From the NCBI GenBank assembly GCA_018828825.1, contig JAHJUV010000090.1, positions 1 through 55,092 of the forward strand: a DNA stretch of 55,092 bases. Direction: 5' to 3'. A program made the position numbers and the translations under genes. Under the pieces are notes generated by a model. The model saw only the letters and a program-made list of their open reading frames with translations. It had not been told where the DNA came from and did no database searches. This DNA comes from Planctomycetota bacterium (GTDB taxonomy: Bacteria; Planctomycetota; Phycisphaerae; Sedimentisphaerales; UBA12454). The first letter of the stretch is position 1. Every line of letters starts with the position of its first letter. Shown here in pieces: positions 16,058 through 26,306 of this stretch.

Positions 16058-17074
16058 TTAACCACCGATATATTCGTTGCCGACCTTTCTTGCTCTCTGG
16101 GGCTTATCGAGATTGATTCCCAGGCTTACACCCACTTCAACGAGGATATTCCACCCGGCAGCAAGATATATGTAATTGCTCAATTCGCCTATATCGGGAA
16201 CTGTAATTGTCGGGAAGATAGTCTCTTCATCGCTGACAGCAAATACTTTTAACCCTACTCCATCAACGAGCGTCTGTTTTATCTTTTCATACTCGCTCTT
16301 GAACGGGTCAATCAGGATAACAACATCGTTGGCGTTCATTACTTCTTCTACGCCGTGGACGGCATAAGTGCCTTCGAGATAATCGCTTTTCTTGCGGGTA
16401 ATCTCGTTTGTCTTAAGCGTCAGTTCTTCAGCAACACCGTCGTTTTTGCCCGCGAAGTAAATTGTTCCCGCCGATGCTATTGTATCAACGATTTTTTTAT
16501 CTATCGGCATTGTCAAAGCCGCAGCGAAGGCATCGGCGAGCTGGGACAATTTTTTATCGAGCGATGCCCCCTGGATAACCGACAGCAGTTCCTGATAGAA
16601 GAGAGCTTGTTCGGCGACGCTTTTTGTAGCGGCCACAGCCTGCTCTTTTTCGCATTTAAGAATAAAGGTCTCTTGTGCGATAGATTCGAGCTTTGTATTT
16701 TTATTTGCGGTAAGCGCAAACAGGTTCTTGTGATTTATCTTATTAAGTCTTTCGAACAGGCGGATAACTTCTTTGGTCTGGCCGCTGTTGGATGCGCCGA
16801 ATACGACGAAATCGGAAAGGTCATAGCTGTACGCCTGCAGGCCGCCTTCTGTTGCCAGGTTAAGATTTATACCGGCCCTTCGTGCACAATACATCGCGTT
16901 TTTGGCCGGGAAAATCCTGCTTGAGCCTTCGCCTGTAAAGAAAAGTTTGCCTTTTTCTTTGATTGCACTGATGACTTTTTCGGTGTTTTCAAGCTTGAAT
17001 TTTCGCAGAATTTCGGGAGTTTGCAGCATTTCGCGGGTAAGGGCAAATTGTGAGTATTTGGCGTCGGTGTTCAT
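16058..17074 (-). CDS. SIS-domain sugar isomerase-like protein (GlmS C-terminal type)
   Basis: The 338-residue protein consists of two sugar isomerase (SIS) domains like the isomerase half of GlmS and the AgaS/FrlB group. The first has FFTGEGSSRIFPAKNA and FGASNSGQTKEVIRL, the typical phosphosugar-binding Ser/Thr loop; the second has IYFAGKNDGVAEELTLKTNE and YAVHGVEEVM. The C-terminus (LDKPQRARKVGNEYIGG) resembles the GlmS-family end. There is no glutaminase domain, so it would act as an isomerase or deaminase of an amino-sugar phosphate or a related compound. The substrate is unknown. It is a single leftward gene convergent with metX-metW. Confidence 0.8.
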   Translation of the reverse strand: MNTDAKYSQFALTREMLQTPEILRKFKLENTEKVISAIKEKGKLFFTGEGSSRIFPAKNAMYCARRAGINLNLATEGGLQAYSYDLSDFVVFGASNSGQTKEVIRLFERLNKINHKNLFALTANKNTKLESIAQETFILKCEKEQAVAATKSVAEQALFYQELLSVIQGASLDKKLSQLADAFAAALTMPIDKKIVDTIASAGTIYFAGKNDGVAEELTLKTNEITRKKSDYLEGTYAVHGVEEVMNANDVVILIDPFKSEYEKIKQTLVDGVGLKVFAVSDEETIFPTITVPDIGELSNYIYLAAGWNILVEVGVSLGINLDKPQRARKVGNEYIGG

Positions 17075-17193
17075 TTTTTTCCTCCATTATTTAGACAGAA
17101 TTAGTTTTTGTAATCTTTTCCACAGAAAATTATAAGGGCATATTGTACTCATTTTTGTGACAAAGTCCACACTTTATTGTTCTTTCGTAATAC

Positions 17194-17211
17194 TACGGGT
17201 TTTAACCCGTA
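17194..17211. repeat. 18-bp perfect palindrome TACGGGTTTTAACCCGTA
   Basis: A fully self-complementary 18-mer lies in the gap between the giant gene and the SIS gene, about 120 bases upstream of the SIS start. The sequence AATACTACGGGTTTTA, which covers its left half, occurs again just upstream of pheA (about 45478-45493), so it belongs to a small repeat family rather than being a unique operator. Confidence 0.45.
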
Positions 17212-17270
17212 ATAGTTTACTTTTACTAAAAATTAACCCCGGCGTATTAGCGGAAAACCAGCGTTTAATA

Positions 17271-17299
17271 AAAAAGCCCTCGTTTTTGACGAGGGCTTT
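17271..17299 (-). terminator. Intrinsic terminator of the giant secreted-protein gene
   Basis: On the minus strand a 10-bp stem (AAAGCCCTCG / CGAGGGCTTT) with a short T/A-rich loop is followed by a run of six T residues. It lies about 20 bases past the stop at 17321, the right place to end transcription of the giant gene. Confidence 0.8.
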
Positions 17300-17320
17300 G
17301 TGTTTTTACTTGTGTTAATA

Positions 17321-20300
17321 TCAGGGAACCAGATATCCATTTGTGTCATATTTAGGCGATGGTGAACCGGTATTGCTCTCAGGAACCGCAGAATCCCTCG
17401 CATAGACCCTGTAAACACTGTAGTTCGGGACGAGATACGGTCCTGCTATCCATGTGGGGCTTAGCTGCCAGTTGCTGCTTGTGCCTGCTCCGTTAGTACA
17501 CTCGAAATAATAGTAAACAGGCGGACTAACGTCGTTAGCTTCAACAGCGGTCATAGTATGATAGTAGAATTGTCCGTCGTAGGTATAAATAGGTGTACCT
17601 CCGGCAGCCCACTGGCTCGGATTAGGATTCGGCGGAGTAGTATCTTCTGTCGGCTCAGTAGTAGCTGAGGCAGAGTCTGAGTAGCTGGTTGAGTTTTGAT
17701 TAGATGACTTATCACGGGCCATAACCCTATAAGTATATGGAGTACTCGGTAAAAGACCGATGTCTTCATAATTTGGGTCATCCTGCCATCCGCTGCTTGT
17801 TCCTCCGGCATTGCCGCTTGTCTCCTCGAACCAGTATTCGACGCCGGAAATATCCGTAGCGGTTGTTGCAACCATACGGATAGAATCGCTTGATGTTACA
17901 TAAGGAGCTGTTACCCATGTCATTGGATCCGGTTTAGGCGGGGTTCTGTCTTCGTTCGGTTCCGCATAGCCAATAACACTCCAGTCGGTTTCGTTATATT
18001 TGGCATCTCTTGCCTTGACCTGATAGCCATACTGTTGCCCCGGAGTAAGACCAGTGTTGGTATATGTTGTGTCCACGCTCCAGCCGCGATTATTACCGCC
18101 GCCGGACGTGCACTCGAAATAGTATTCGATTATCGTACTCGAGTTATCCCTTGCAGCGGTTGCCCGCATTGTAATTGAGTTCAATCCCGCCGAACGCGGC
18201 GATAACGCCCAGGTCATCGGGTTCGGTCTTGGCGGGACGGTTTCTGTTTTGCCGTAGTTCTCTGCGAAGAGAGCAAAATCTTCAAAATCTACTCTGCCGT
18301 CTTTGTTCAAGTCGCGGCCGGAACAGAAATACGGGAAGCTGCATCCGTCATCCAGCCAGCAGAGCATAAACAGACCAAGGTCTTCAATTGTTAGAATACC
18401 GTCAAAATTTAAGTCGCCGAGCAGGTCGGCAATCAATGTATAATGATAACCCATATCCACATTAGAGTCGGCAACATCAATAATATGGTCGGTTCTCGTA
18501 GTGTGTTTATACATACTGTTATCTACGGCAGAGCCATAGCCTGCATCAACACACGGACTATCCACTGTTTGGCAGGGGTCTGATGTTGCGAGCTGGCTGA
18601 GGTAGTAATTGCCCCATGGCCCAATGACAAATAACGGGCTTTCCAAACTTGTGCCGTTAAAGTTGCCTGTGTTCCAGTCGAGTATGCAGCCGTTTTCTGT
18701 ATCAGCAAATATACCGGCCTGACCGTCCCTTACGTCGCTGTATGAAACATCTACCCTGGCGCCGTGTTTATCTGCCGCATCGAAAGTGTTTCCGATGGAT
18801 ATTTCCGAACCATATTCGGCGTTGTTATTCCAGAGGATACTATTAACAACCTTTGTATAAGCTTCGTAGGCACAGCTTAAACCGCCGCCGTAGTCTGAAG
18901 CGAAACCGGTACCTGAAACAGTGTTATTTGTTATTGTACAGTTTGACAGCGTTAATTCTGCATTCCAGTTGGCAGATACGCCGGCGCCGTCGCGACTTGC
19001 ATTATTGGAAGTTATGAGGCAATTGTGCATATTCGGCTCAGAGTTACTGGTGAAATAAGCGCCGCCGCCTGACACTTCCGCAGTATTGCTGTAAATCTGA
19101 CAGTCGTAGAACATCGCATCGCTCGAGGAATAAATCGCGCCGCCCTGACCTGCCGGACCGATAGCCTGATTATTGCCGAAATAACAATCGACAATAAATG
19201 AACTGTTGTTAACCATAGCCATGCCGCCGCCAATCATCGAAATGCAACTTTCAAAAGTATTATTGACCAGATAAGCGGTTGCACCTTTCTGATATATACC
19301 GCCGCCTGAACAGGCACGGTTATTGATAAAGGTGCAGTTCTCTATAATTTGCGTCGCATCTTCAGCGTCTTCAACACCGGTGTTTTCAGTGCAGATTGCA
19401 CCGCCGTAGCTTACTACCGGACTGTAGAGCGTGGCACCGTCGGGAAGGTTGACATCGCCGATTTGGCCCCTCGTGTCGGCTTCGTTATCGATGAATACGC
19501 AATCCGTGAATTTCGCCTCGCTGCCCCTGGCGATATATACGGCGCCGCCGAAAGATGGGATGGCGTAGTTATAATGAGGCCAACCGCTATAATCGACGTC
19601 ACTTATACCACTTGTGCCGCTGTAAGCAACATTGCCCTGGAAAAGACAACTTTCAAATACAGGCTTGCTTCCGCTTGCACAGTAAATAGCGCCGCCTTTA
19701 CCGCTGTAATACCAGTAAGGCTCGTATGGGCCGAAATCCCATCTGCTGGAGAGAGGATCGCCCCAGTTTCCGCCGTGGCCGCCTGGATCACCGTTTACGC
19801 CGTTGCCGCCGTTTCCACCCTGTACATAGCAATCTATAAAGTTACAATTTTTGACCAATGGATTGCTTGTTTCGTCTATTCCAATAGCGCCGCCGTGTGC
19901 CCAGCCGGCCCAGCCGCCGTCGCCGGCTTCGCCTGAGCCGTCACAGCCGTTGGCGCCCAGAGCAGAGCAGTTTATAAATCGGCAATTTCGAATTGTAGGC
20001 GAAGCGTTATAGAGTCTCATTGCTCCGCCGAGAATGGTGAATCCGTTATACCCGTCTCCGCCCGGATCACTATGAGCCCATGTTGCACTGCAATCGAGGA
20101 ATCCTGCGTAATAATGAGCATCCTGGATAGTGACGCCTTCGATGGTCATCGTTCGGTCAACATCGAGGATGGTAAAACCATTGCCGAGGATAATTGTCTG
20201 AGCGATGATACAGGGATCATCCGGCGCAGAACTGGTAATGGTTATATTTTTACCGTTTATTAAAATTGTCGAATAATCAAAATTACTCTCACTCAAGCTA

Positions 20301-23300
20301 TATGTACCTGTAGCTAAAATAATAGTGTCGCCGCTAACGGCAGCATTGATTGCAGAGCCGAGGTCCGGATAGTCGGTCGGCACATGAATCTCGTCCTGCA
20401 GTTGTGATGGGTCATCGGTAACAAGCCCAAAGCTAACAGTGACTTTTTTGCTCCTATCCATTGTTGTGATAAAATTATTACTATCTGTCTGCTGGCCCAC
20501 GTCGTCAACGAACCAATTGGCTACCTTACAGTTGGCATCCGGGACGGCCTCAAGTGTTATTATTTGTCCTGCGTAAATATTATAGGTATAGCCGGCCAGC
20601 CAGGGCGCTTTAATAGTGCCGTAGGCGGGGTCGTTAACATCTACCGTTAATTCATAACGTCTTGTTATGCCTTCAGAATAATGATAACCAAGGTCAACAA
20701 TACCAATATCTTTGAAATTATCAACTCTTGTTGTGTAACTATCAAGGCTGAGATTTGCCGCCAGAGCGCTGCCGATATCGAAACAGGGGCTGGTATAGAC
20801 TTGCAGAGCGTCTATATGGCTTAAGTAGTAGTTGATGCCGGGAACGAAATTCGGGTCTTCGGCGATATTGCTGCTGCCGGCAGCGGTCCACATATCGTTC
20901 GCGTCTTTCTGAAGGCCGGTTATTGTACAGCTTCGTTCCGTATAAACGGGTACAGATGTACCAAGCATAGAGATGGCAGCACTGACATTTACTCTTGGCT
21001 TTGTAATTGCAATCCTTGTATCCGTTACAGGATTGCCGCTCGCGGTAAGGGCTGCTTTGACCTGAGCGGGTGTCAGGTATGCGCCTGTTATTTGTTTTGC
21101 GGCGTTTTGAAGAGCCGCTACGGCGCCCGCTGCATAAGGACATGCTGCCGAGGTGCCGTTAAAATATTGATAGTAATCTCCAGTGTTATAACCGCCGGTA
21201 CCGACAATATCTGTCGTATAGGCATTTTCTGAAGGAGCAAGAATGTCTAATATACCCGCGGTATTTGAATAACAGGTTACCCCGTCGGGCTGGGTTTGAA
21301 CATAACAATTCTGAGAATAGAATGTTGCGTCATATACGGCGCCTACGCTTATTACATCTGACATTGCCGCCGGCCAGGAAATACCGTCGGTGAAACCGTT
21401 ATTACCGGAAGAAGCAAGAATTGTGATTCCTGCCGAATTGGCAGTTGCTGCCGCTATTGCAAATGCAGGATAGTCGTTATCTGCAGCAGCGGAACTGCTA
21501 TAATAGCCTCCCCCAAGGCTATTGCTTATGGCCTTGATAGGATCGGCCAAATTATCATTTCTGTGGCTTATACACCAGTCCCAGGCGGCAAGAATATCTG
21601 CACTAAAGAAATATCCTGCGTTATCAGGGCTGGCCTTTAGAGCATATATTTTAGCGTTATAGGCGCCGCCGCCGATGTAATCGCCGACTGTGCCGAGCGA
21701 ACCTGCGGCAATGCCTGCACAGGCCGTACCGTGAGCTACGCCTACGGGTATTGGGTCGGCATCGTCACTTCCGGTATCATAACCGCCGATAACTTTACTG
21801 TTCGGGAATGTCCCGCCGCCCAGTCTCGGATGGGTGTAATCAACGCCTGTATCAACGATAGCAATAGATACGCCCTGTCCATTGTAGGTTGCTCTTGTAT
21901 TTAAAGCATTCATTAACGGGATGCCCTGAGCAGTCATAGGATAAACTGTTCTTACCGGCTCAATATGGGCGACCACAGAGCTTACGAGAAGTTTAGAGAG
22001 ACCGGTGGATGTTGCAGTGCCGCTGAATGCCGCTACGTTCGTAAGCTTATGCCGCAGCGTAAATTCACTCGGAGTAACAGTTGAAAGAGCCTGATCTTGC
22101 AATGTTGCGATTTGACTTTGCAGAGTACTTACAGAATCAGGCGACGACCAATCTGTTGTTTGTGCCTCGGCCGGTTCGACAAGGCTTATGATAATCTTTG
22201 CCGAGCCTGAAGAGTTAATTTCATCATAAATTGTTTGTTCATCGACAAGTTTTGGGATGGATGTTGAGCCCGAACTGCCCGAATCAGATTCATTTGGATC
22301 TAGGCCGGAGCCGTATCTCAGGTCAATATCGCTGTATGTTATGGTAAGACTTGACGGCATATCTGTGAAGAATCCACCGTCGCTTAAAGCGATTTGCGAA
22401 CCATCCATACCGCTATTGTTCCAGAATATGGAGTCTTTGACAATCGTGTCGCTTTCATAGGAGCAGAACAAACCGCCGCCGTTGCTGTTCGTATCGGTTA
22501 CGGAGTTGTCTGCGAGCGTACAGTTTTGAATTGTTGGCTTTGCAAAGAAAGTTGAAGCAATACCGCCGCCTGAATCGGCTGCATTATTGTTGGTTATCAG
22601 ACAGTTCTTTATCAACGGTTTTTGGAGGAACATCGTATCGCCATCAAGGCAGATACCGCCTCCGGTCATTCTTGCGTAGTTTTCGGTTATAGCAGTATCG
22701 TTAATGTCAATCAACGATGAAAGAGCGTATATACCGCCGCCTGAACCAAACAAAGCATAGCCTGTATCTTCTACAGTACCGGACTGAGTACCGGCAGTAT
22801 TGCCTTTTACAGATGATTTTGTTATTTCAACGATGCTGTCCATCGCGAGTATGCCGCCGCCGGAGTAAGAATTATTATTTATTATATTACATTCCGTGAC
22901 GTGCAAATCAGTCCAGAGACTGTATATACCGCCGCCGATAGGAGCCGAGTTCTGTATGAATTTACAGTCATTAACCTCTGCAATATTTGCATACCACAGG
23001 CTCAGACCGCCGCCGCCGCTGCAATCGCTGTCGTCTGAAATTACTGTTTCGCCTACATTCGTAGATATCGTTTCATTATTCTGCATATTGCAGTCTGAAA
23101 ATTTTACATTAGAATTTACATCACAGAATACACCGGCGCCAAAGCTTGGGAGATGATAATTTTTATTCGGCTGCTGCTGGGTGCCATAGTAGCTTATGCC
23201 GCCTAATCCGCTGATGCTGCCTTCTGTTGCATTATCTGTAATAATGCAGTTGATAAATGTGGCATTGCAGCCCCAGCCGACATAAACAGCTCCGCCGCGA

Positions 23301-26212
23301 GCGCTGTTATTACTTACTATATCGCCCTGACCTGCACGCGATACTGTGGTAAGACCGCCGTATGAGCATGGGTCTGGGAAATTAAATCCAGCCAGTCCGC
23401 CATTTCCGCCTTGTCCGCCTTTTGCAAAGCAGTTTCTAATAGTACAGTTTTCAAAGGTTGGGCGTGGCAAAGTGAGTGGAGGAAGCCCATATGTCATCCA
23501 GAGCGGCAAGTCATTATCGTCAATTATAGATATACCTCCGCCGAATGCTCCGCCGCCCAAACCGCCTTGTCCGGCATCACCATTATTAGGTTCGGTATCA
23601 GAAGAATAACTATAACCATTTGCGCCGTTTCCGCCGATTCCGCCGACTGCGCAGCAGTCCTCAATAATAGTATTCTTGAAAACAGGGCTGCCGCCTAAAA
23701 TGATAACGCCTGCGCCGTAAACGGTTCCGCCGTCGCCGCCAAAGCTGCCGTTATGGATGGTCGAGTTTCCATCAGCGCCGTCTCCGCCGGTACCACTTCT
23801 GGAGTTTATATTGCGTATAATACAATTCAAAACCTGATGATCACCGCCAATATATAGTCCTAAACCTCCATTCCAGCCGCCGCCTTGTCCAGGGAAGCTG
23901 GGTTCGTTGCTGCCAAAACCGTCCCCGCTATACAAATCGATATTGGCTATAGTTATCCCATTCAGCACGGAGGTACCTGTACCTACAATTTGAAATCCTA
24001 ATGGTCCCCGCAGAGAATCTTCGCCGCTGCCATCTATAACTACGGTTTCAGGATTTTCGGGGTCACCTATGATTGTGATAGATTTATTATACACCCAAAA
24101 ACCTGTTGCGATATAAGTGCCGGGAGCGATTTGTATTGTGTCGCCGTCGTTAGCATCATCAATGGCGTCCTGAATGCATAAATACTGTCCGGGCACATGC
24201 AGAACTCGCGGAATATGATAGCTTACATTAACAGTGTGATTAGCGTCCATTGTTACAGTATTGGTAAGCTCAATTGTATTGTTATCGTCTGTGCCGCTCC
24301 ATATTACCACGGAGTCCAGAGGTATAGTTGCAGTAAGCGGGACAATCGTGCTTTCATTAAAAAGTTGTCCGGTAGGATAATTTGGATCTATTGTTGTGCC
24401 GCTGGCAGCATTTGTGGTCAGGGTGAATTGTGGAATCAGCTCGAACTCTACTTTAACAAGTTTATTTGAAGTCATTGTAACGGTGTTTGTGTTGACATCT
24501 GATGCAGGCTTATTATCCGCGTCGTCTGTCCATTGCTTAACTCTATAGCCGGACTCAAGAGTTGCAGTAATCGTGACGGTCTTTCTTGCCGGCTGGTAGT
24601 ATCGTCCCGGACTGATTGTACCATGCTTTTGTCCGTCCGGCAGAATAATGACTCGCGTATCGAGCATAAATTTGCCGAATTCCACGGCTACCGTAGTGCC
24701 TGAGTCAAGGGTAACTATATATGTTGTATTTGGACCGTAGATAACCGTGTAGGTATTAGGGTCATTGATGTCAAAAGTTGCTGTTCTGCCCTTGAGCCAT
24801 CGATTGACACCATAAATGTTCGGATCTGTCGGGTAAGCATTTATGGTAATCTGGCTGTTTTTCGGGAAACTGGCGCCGGTGGGAGGATAGTTTGGATTGA
24901 TTGTACCGTTCCCGCCGTAAACGAGAGTAATAAGTTTGCATATAGATGGGGCGAACGTAGCCGTTACGGTATGGTTAGCGTCCATTGTAATAAGTCTTGT
25001 TGTGTTGGTATCGCTGACATCATTGCCATCGATAATCCATTTTTCGATGTAGTCGTTTGGGTCAGTTGGATTTGCTGTAAGGAGCACTTCTGAAAATTGT
25101 GTATATGAAGGAAGATTCGGGCTTGGAGTTACTGTTCCGGGGTTTCCGTTGGGGTCAACGCCGGTAGTAAGTACATAGTTGGCATCAATGCCGCTGTCAG
25201 GATAATGGAAGCCCATATCAACAGTATTTGAGTCGGGTATATTATCTGTTCTGGTGGTAAATGAATGGCCCGAGCCGAATATCGTATCGTTTGAATCGCC
25301 GCCGGTATCTATACAGGGACTATTGGGAGCAAGCTGGCCTGCGGCAATCTGGCTTAAATAATAATTACCCCAAGGTCCTGTTTTAAGCAATGGGTCGGTG
25401 TTTATATTGCCTGTTCCCGTGTCGCCGTCCTGAATGCAGGAATATGTTAATGTTGTCGGTCCGTAAATATCATCGCCATTGTTCCACAGGATAGAGTTTC
25501 TTACCGTTGAGCTTGAACCATAGGAGGCATAAACGCCGCCGAAACCGCCGCTGCCTGTGTTATCTGCGATAGTACAGTTTATGATGGCCGGCGAAGAATA
25601 GTCGTAGCAGTCGATAGCGCCGTAGCCGTTTAGCGAGTTATTATCAGTTATAAGACAATTTGTTATATCCGGCGACGATTCACTGCTGCACTCAATAGCG
25701 CCGCCGTCATAATAGGAAATGTTTCCAGCTATAATACAATTATTGATAACAGGAGATGCATAAAAGCAGTCTATAGCGCCGCCATATACTGCGGTACTGT
25801 CTGTTATGATACAGTTGTTAATGGTAGGTGAGGCATCTTCGCATTCTATAGCTCCGCCGTAGTATTCATCACCATTTTTGATTGTAATACCTTCTACGGT
25901 AGCAGCGGGTGTTTCGCCGCTATGGAAATAAAAACCGCGTCCAGCGTTTCCGCAGTCGATTATACAGTTATTCGGATTGCCGCTCGCACTGCGGACAGTG
26001 ATTAACTTGCCGCCGAAATCCAGGTCTCGGTTATTGCTGCCTGCATAAGTTCCATCAGCGAGTTCAACTGTATCGCCTGAGCATGCATCAGCAATTGCAC
26101 CCCTAATGTTGTAGTACGGGCCGGAGACCTGGTCAACTACACGGATTGCTGCACTGCCGATAGAGGTTAATAGAAGAGTTAAAACGAAACTGAAAATAAG
26201 TTTTTTATTCAT
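17321..26212 (-). CDS. Giant secreted beta-helix protein with nested subtilase and dockerin
   Basis: A 2963-residue exported protein. The start at 26212 gives a clean signal peptide (MNKKLIFSFVLTLLLTSIG) and has a GGAG site. Approximate order: beta-helix repeats (30-300) ended by an SPCIDTGG...GFHY module; bacterial Ig-like/InlB-type repeats with VTMDANHTV (340-670); a Gly-rich second beta-helix (670-1300); an I9-like propeptide (1335-1420) and S8 subtilase with Asp1452 (VDTGVDYTHP), His1492 (AHGTACAG) and Ser1685 (GTSAACP); a second closing module; a third beta-helix (1940-2590); a type I dockerin with two Ca-binding loops (DLNFDGILTIED, DLNKDGRVDFED; 2596-2658); and three repeats of about 100 residues with PNPMTW and YRVMARDKS-type motifs. 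It is likely a cell-surface adhesin or polysaccharide-linked protease. The catalytic triad is complete. Confidence 0.9.
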   Translation of the reverse strand: MNKKLIFSFVLTLLLTSIGSAAIRVVDQVSGPYYNIRGAIADACSGDTVELADGTYAGSNNRDLDFGGKLITVRSASGNPNNCIIDCGNAGRGFYFHSGETPAATVEGITIKNGDEYYGGAIECEDASPTINNCIITDSTAVYGGAIDCFYASPVINNCIIAGNISYYDGGAIECSSESSPDITNCLITDNNSLNGYGAIDCYDYSSPAIINCTIADNTGSGGFGGVYASYGSSSTVRNSILWNNGDDIYGPTTLTYSCIQDGDTGTGNINTDPLLKTGPWGNYYLSQIAAGQLAPNSPCIDTGGDSNDTIFGSGHSFTTRTDNIPDSNTVDMGFHYPDSGIDANYVLTTGVDPNGNPGTVTPSPNLPSYTQFSEVLLTANPTDPNDYIEKWIIDGNDVSDTNTTRLITMDANHTVTATFAPSICKLITLVYGGNGTINPNYPPTGASFPKNSQITINAYPTDPNIYGVNRWLKGRTATFDINDPNTYTVIYGPNTTYIVTLDSGTTVAVEFGKFMLDTRVIILPDGQKHGTISPGRYYQPARKTVTITATLESGYRVKQWTDDADNKPASDVNTNTVTMTSNKLVKVEFELIPQFTLTTNAASGTTIDPNYPTGQLFNESTIVPLTATIPLDSVVIWSGTDDNNTIELTNTVTMDANHTVNVSYHIPRVLHVPGQYLCIQDAIDDANDGDTIQIAPGTYIATGFWVYNKSITIIGDPENPETVVIDGSGEDSLRGPLGFQIVGTGTSVLNGITIANIDLYSGDGFGSNEPSFPGQGGGWNGGLGLYIGGDHQVLNCIIRNINSRSGTGGDGADGNSTIHNGSFGGDGGTVYGAGVIILGGSPVFKNTIIEDCCAVGGIGGNGANGYSYSSDTEPNNGDAGQGGLGGGAFGGGISIIDDNDLPLWMTYGLPPLTLPRPTFENCTIRNCFAKGGQGGNGGLAGFNFPDPCSYGGLTTVSRAGQGDIVSNNSARGGAVYVGWGCNATFINCIITDNATEGSISGLGGISYYGTQQQPNKNYHLPSFGAGVFCDVNSNVKFSDCNMQNNETISTNVGETVISDDSDCSGGGGLSLWYANIAEVNDCKFIQNSAPIGGGIYSLWTDLHVTECNIINNNSYSGGGILAMDSIVEITKSSVKGNTAGTQSGTVEDTGYALFGSGGGIYALSSLIDINDTAITENYARMTGGGICLDGDTMFLQKPLIKNCLITNNNAADSGGGIASTFFAKPTIQNCTLADNSVTDTNSNGGGLFCSYESDTIVKDSIFWNNSGMDGSQIALSDGGFFTDMPSSLTITYSDIDLRYGSGLDPNESDSGSSGSTSIPKLVDEQTIYDEINSSGSAKIIISLVEPAEAQTTDWSSPDSVSTLQSQIATLQDQALSTVTPSEFTLRHKLTNVAAFSGTATSTGLSKLLVSSVVAHIEPVRTVYPMTAQGIPLMNALNTRATYNGQGVSIAIVDTGVDYTHPRLGGGTFPNSKVIGGYDTGSDDADPIPVGVAHGTACAGIAAGSLGTVGDYIGGGAYNAKIYALKASPDNAGYFFSADILAAWDWCISHRNDNLADPIKAISNSLGGGYYSSSAAADNDYPAFAIAAATANSAGITILASSGNNGFTDGISWPAAMSDVISVGAVYDATFYSQNCYVQTQPDGVTCYSNTAGILDILAPSENAYTTDIVGTGGYNTGDYYQYFNGTSAACPYAAGAVAALQNAAKQITGAYLTPAQVKAALTASGNPVTDTRIAITKPRVNVSAAISMLGTSVPVYTERSCTITGLQKDANDMWTAAGSSNIAEDPNFVPGINYYLSHIDALQVYTSPCFDIGSALAANLSLDSYTTRVDNFKDIGIVDLGYHYSEGITRRYELTVDVNDPAYGTIKAPWLAGYTYNIYAGQIITLEAVPDANCKVANWFVDDVGQQTDSNNFITTMDRSKKVTVSFGLVTDDPSQLQDEIHVPTDYPDLGSAINAAVSGDTIILATGTYSLSESNFDYSTILINGKNITITSSAPDDPCIIAQTIILGNGFTILDVDRTMTIEGVTIQDAHYYAGFLDCSATWAHSDPGGDGYNGFTILGGAMRLYNASPTIRNCRFINCSALGANGCDGSGEAGDGGWAGWAHGGAIGIDETSNPLVKNCNFIDCYVQGGNGGNGVNGDPGGHGGNWGDPLSSRWDFGPYEPYWYYSGKGGAIYCASGSKPVFESCLFQGNVAYSGTSGISDVDYSGWPHYNYAIPSFGGAVYIARGSEAKFTDCVFIDNEADTRGQIGDVNLPDGATLYSPVVSYGGAICTENTGVEDAEDATQIIENCTFINNRACSGGGIYQKGATAYLVNNTFESCISMIGGGMAMVNNSSFIVDCYFGNNQAIGPAGQGGAIYSSSDAMFYDCQIYSNTAEVSGGGAYFTSNSEPNMHNCLITSNNASRDGAGVSANWNAELTLSNCTITNNTVSGTGFASDYGGGLSCAYEAYTKVVNSILWNNNAEYGSEISIGNTFDAADKHGARVDVSYSDVRDGQAGIFADTENGCILDWNTGNFNGTSLESPLFVIGPWGNYYLSQLATSDPCQTVDSPCVDAGYGSAVDNSMYKHTTRTDHIIDVADSNVDMGYHYTLIADLLGDLNFDGILTIEDLGLFMLCWLDDGCSFPYFCSGRDLNKDGRVDFEDFALFAENYGKTETVPPRPNPMTWALSPRSAGLNSITMRATAARDNSSTIIEYYFECTSGGGNNRGWSVDTTYTNTGLTPGQQYGYQVKARDAKYNETDWSVIGYAEPNEDRTPPKPDPMTWVTAPYVTSSDSIRMVATTATDISGVEYWFEETSGNAGGTSSGWQDDPNYEDIGLLPSTPYTYRVMARDKSSNQNSTSYSDSASATTEPTEDTTPPNPNPSQWAAGGTPIYTYDGQFYYHTMTAVEANDVSPPVYYYFECTNGAGTSSNWQLSPTWIAGPYLVPNYSVYRVYARDSAVPESNTGSPSPKYDTNGYLVP

Positions 26213-26306
26213 AGTAAATTTGCTCCATCCTGACAGATTTAGGCAGGTTTCCTTTTTCTCTGTTCTGGTCATATTTCTTTCCAAAAAACTTTAAACTTTA
26301 AGCGCA

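Noticed and set aside
17350..26200. Many long antisense and alternate frames inside the giant gene
   Set aside because: They follow from its Gly/Asn/Thr-rich repeats and show no ribosome sites or known motifs; the giant frame has a signal peptide, catalytic triad and dockerin.
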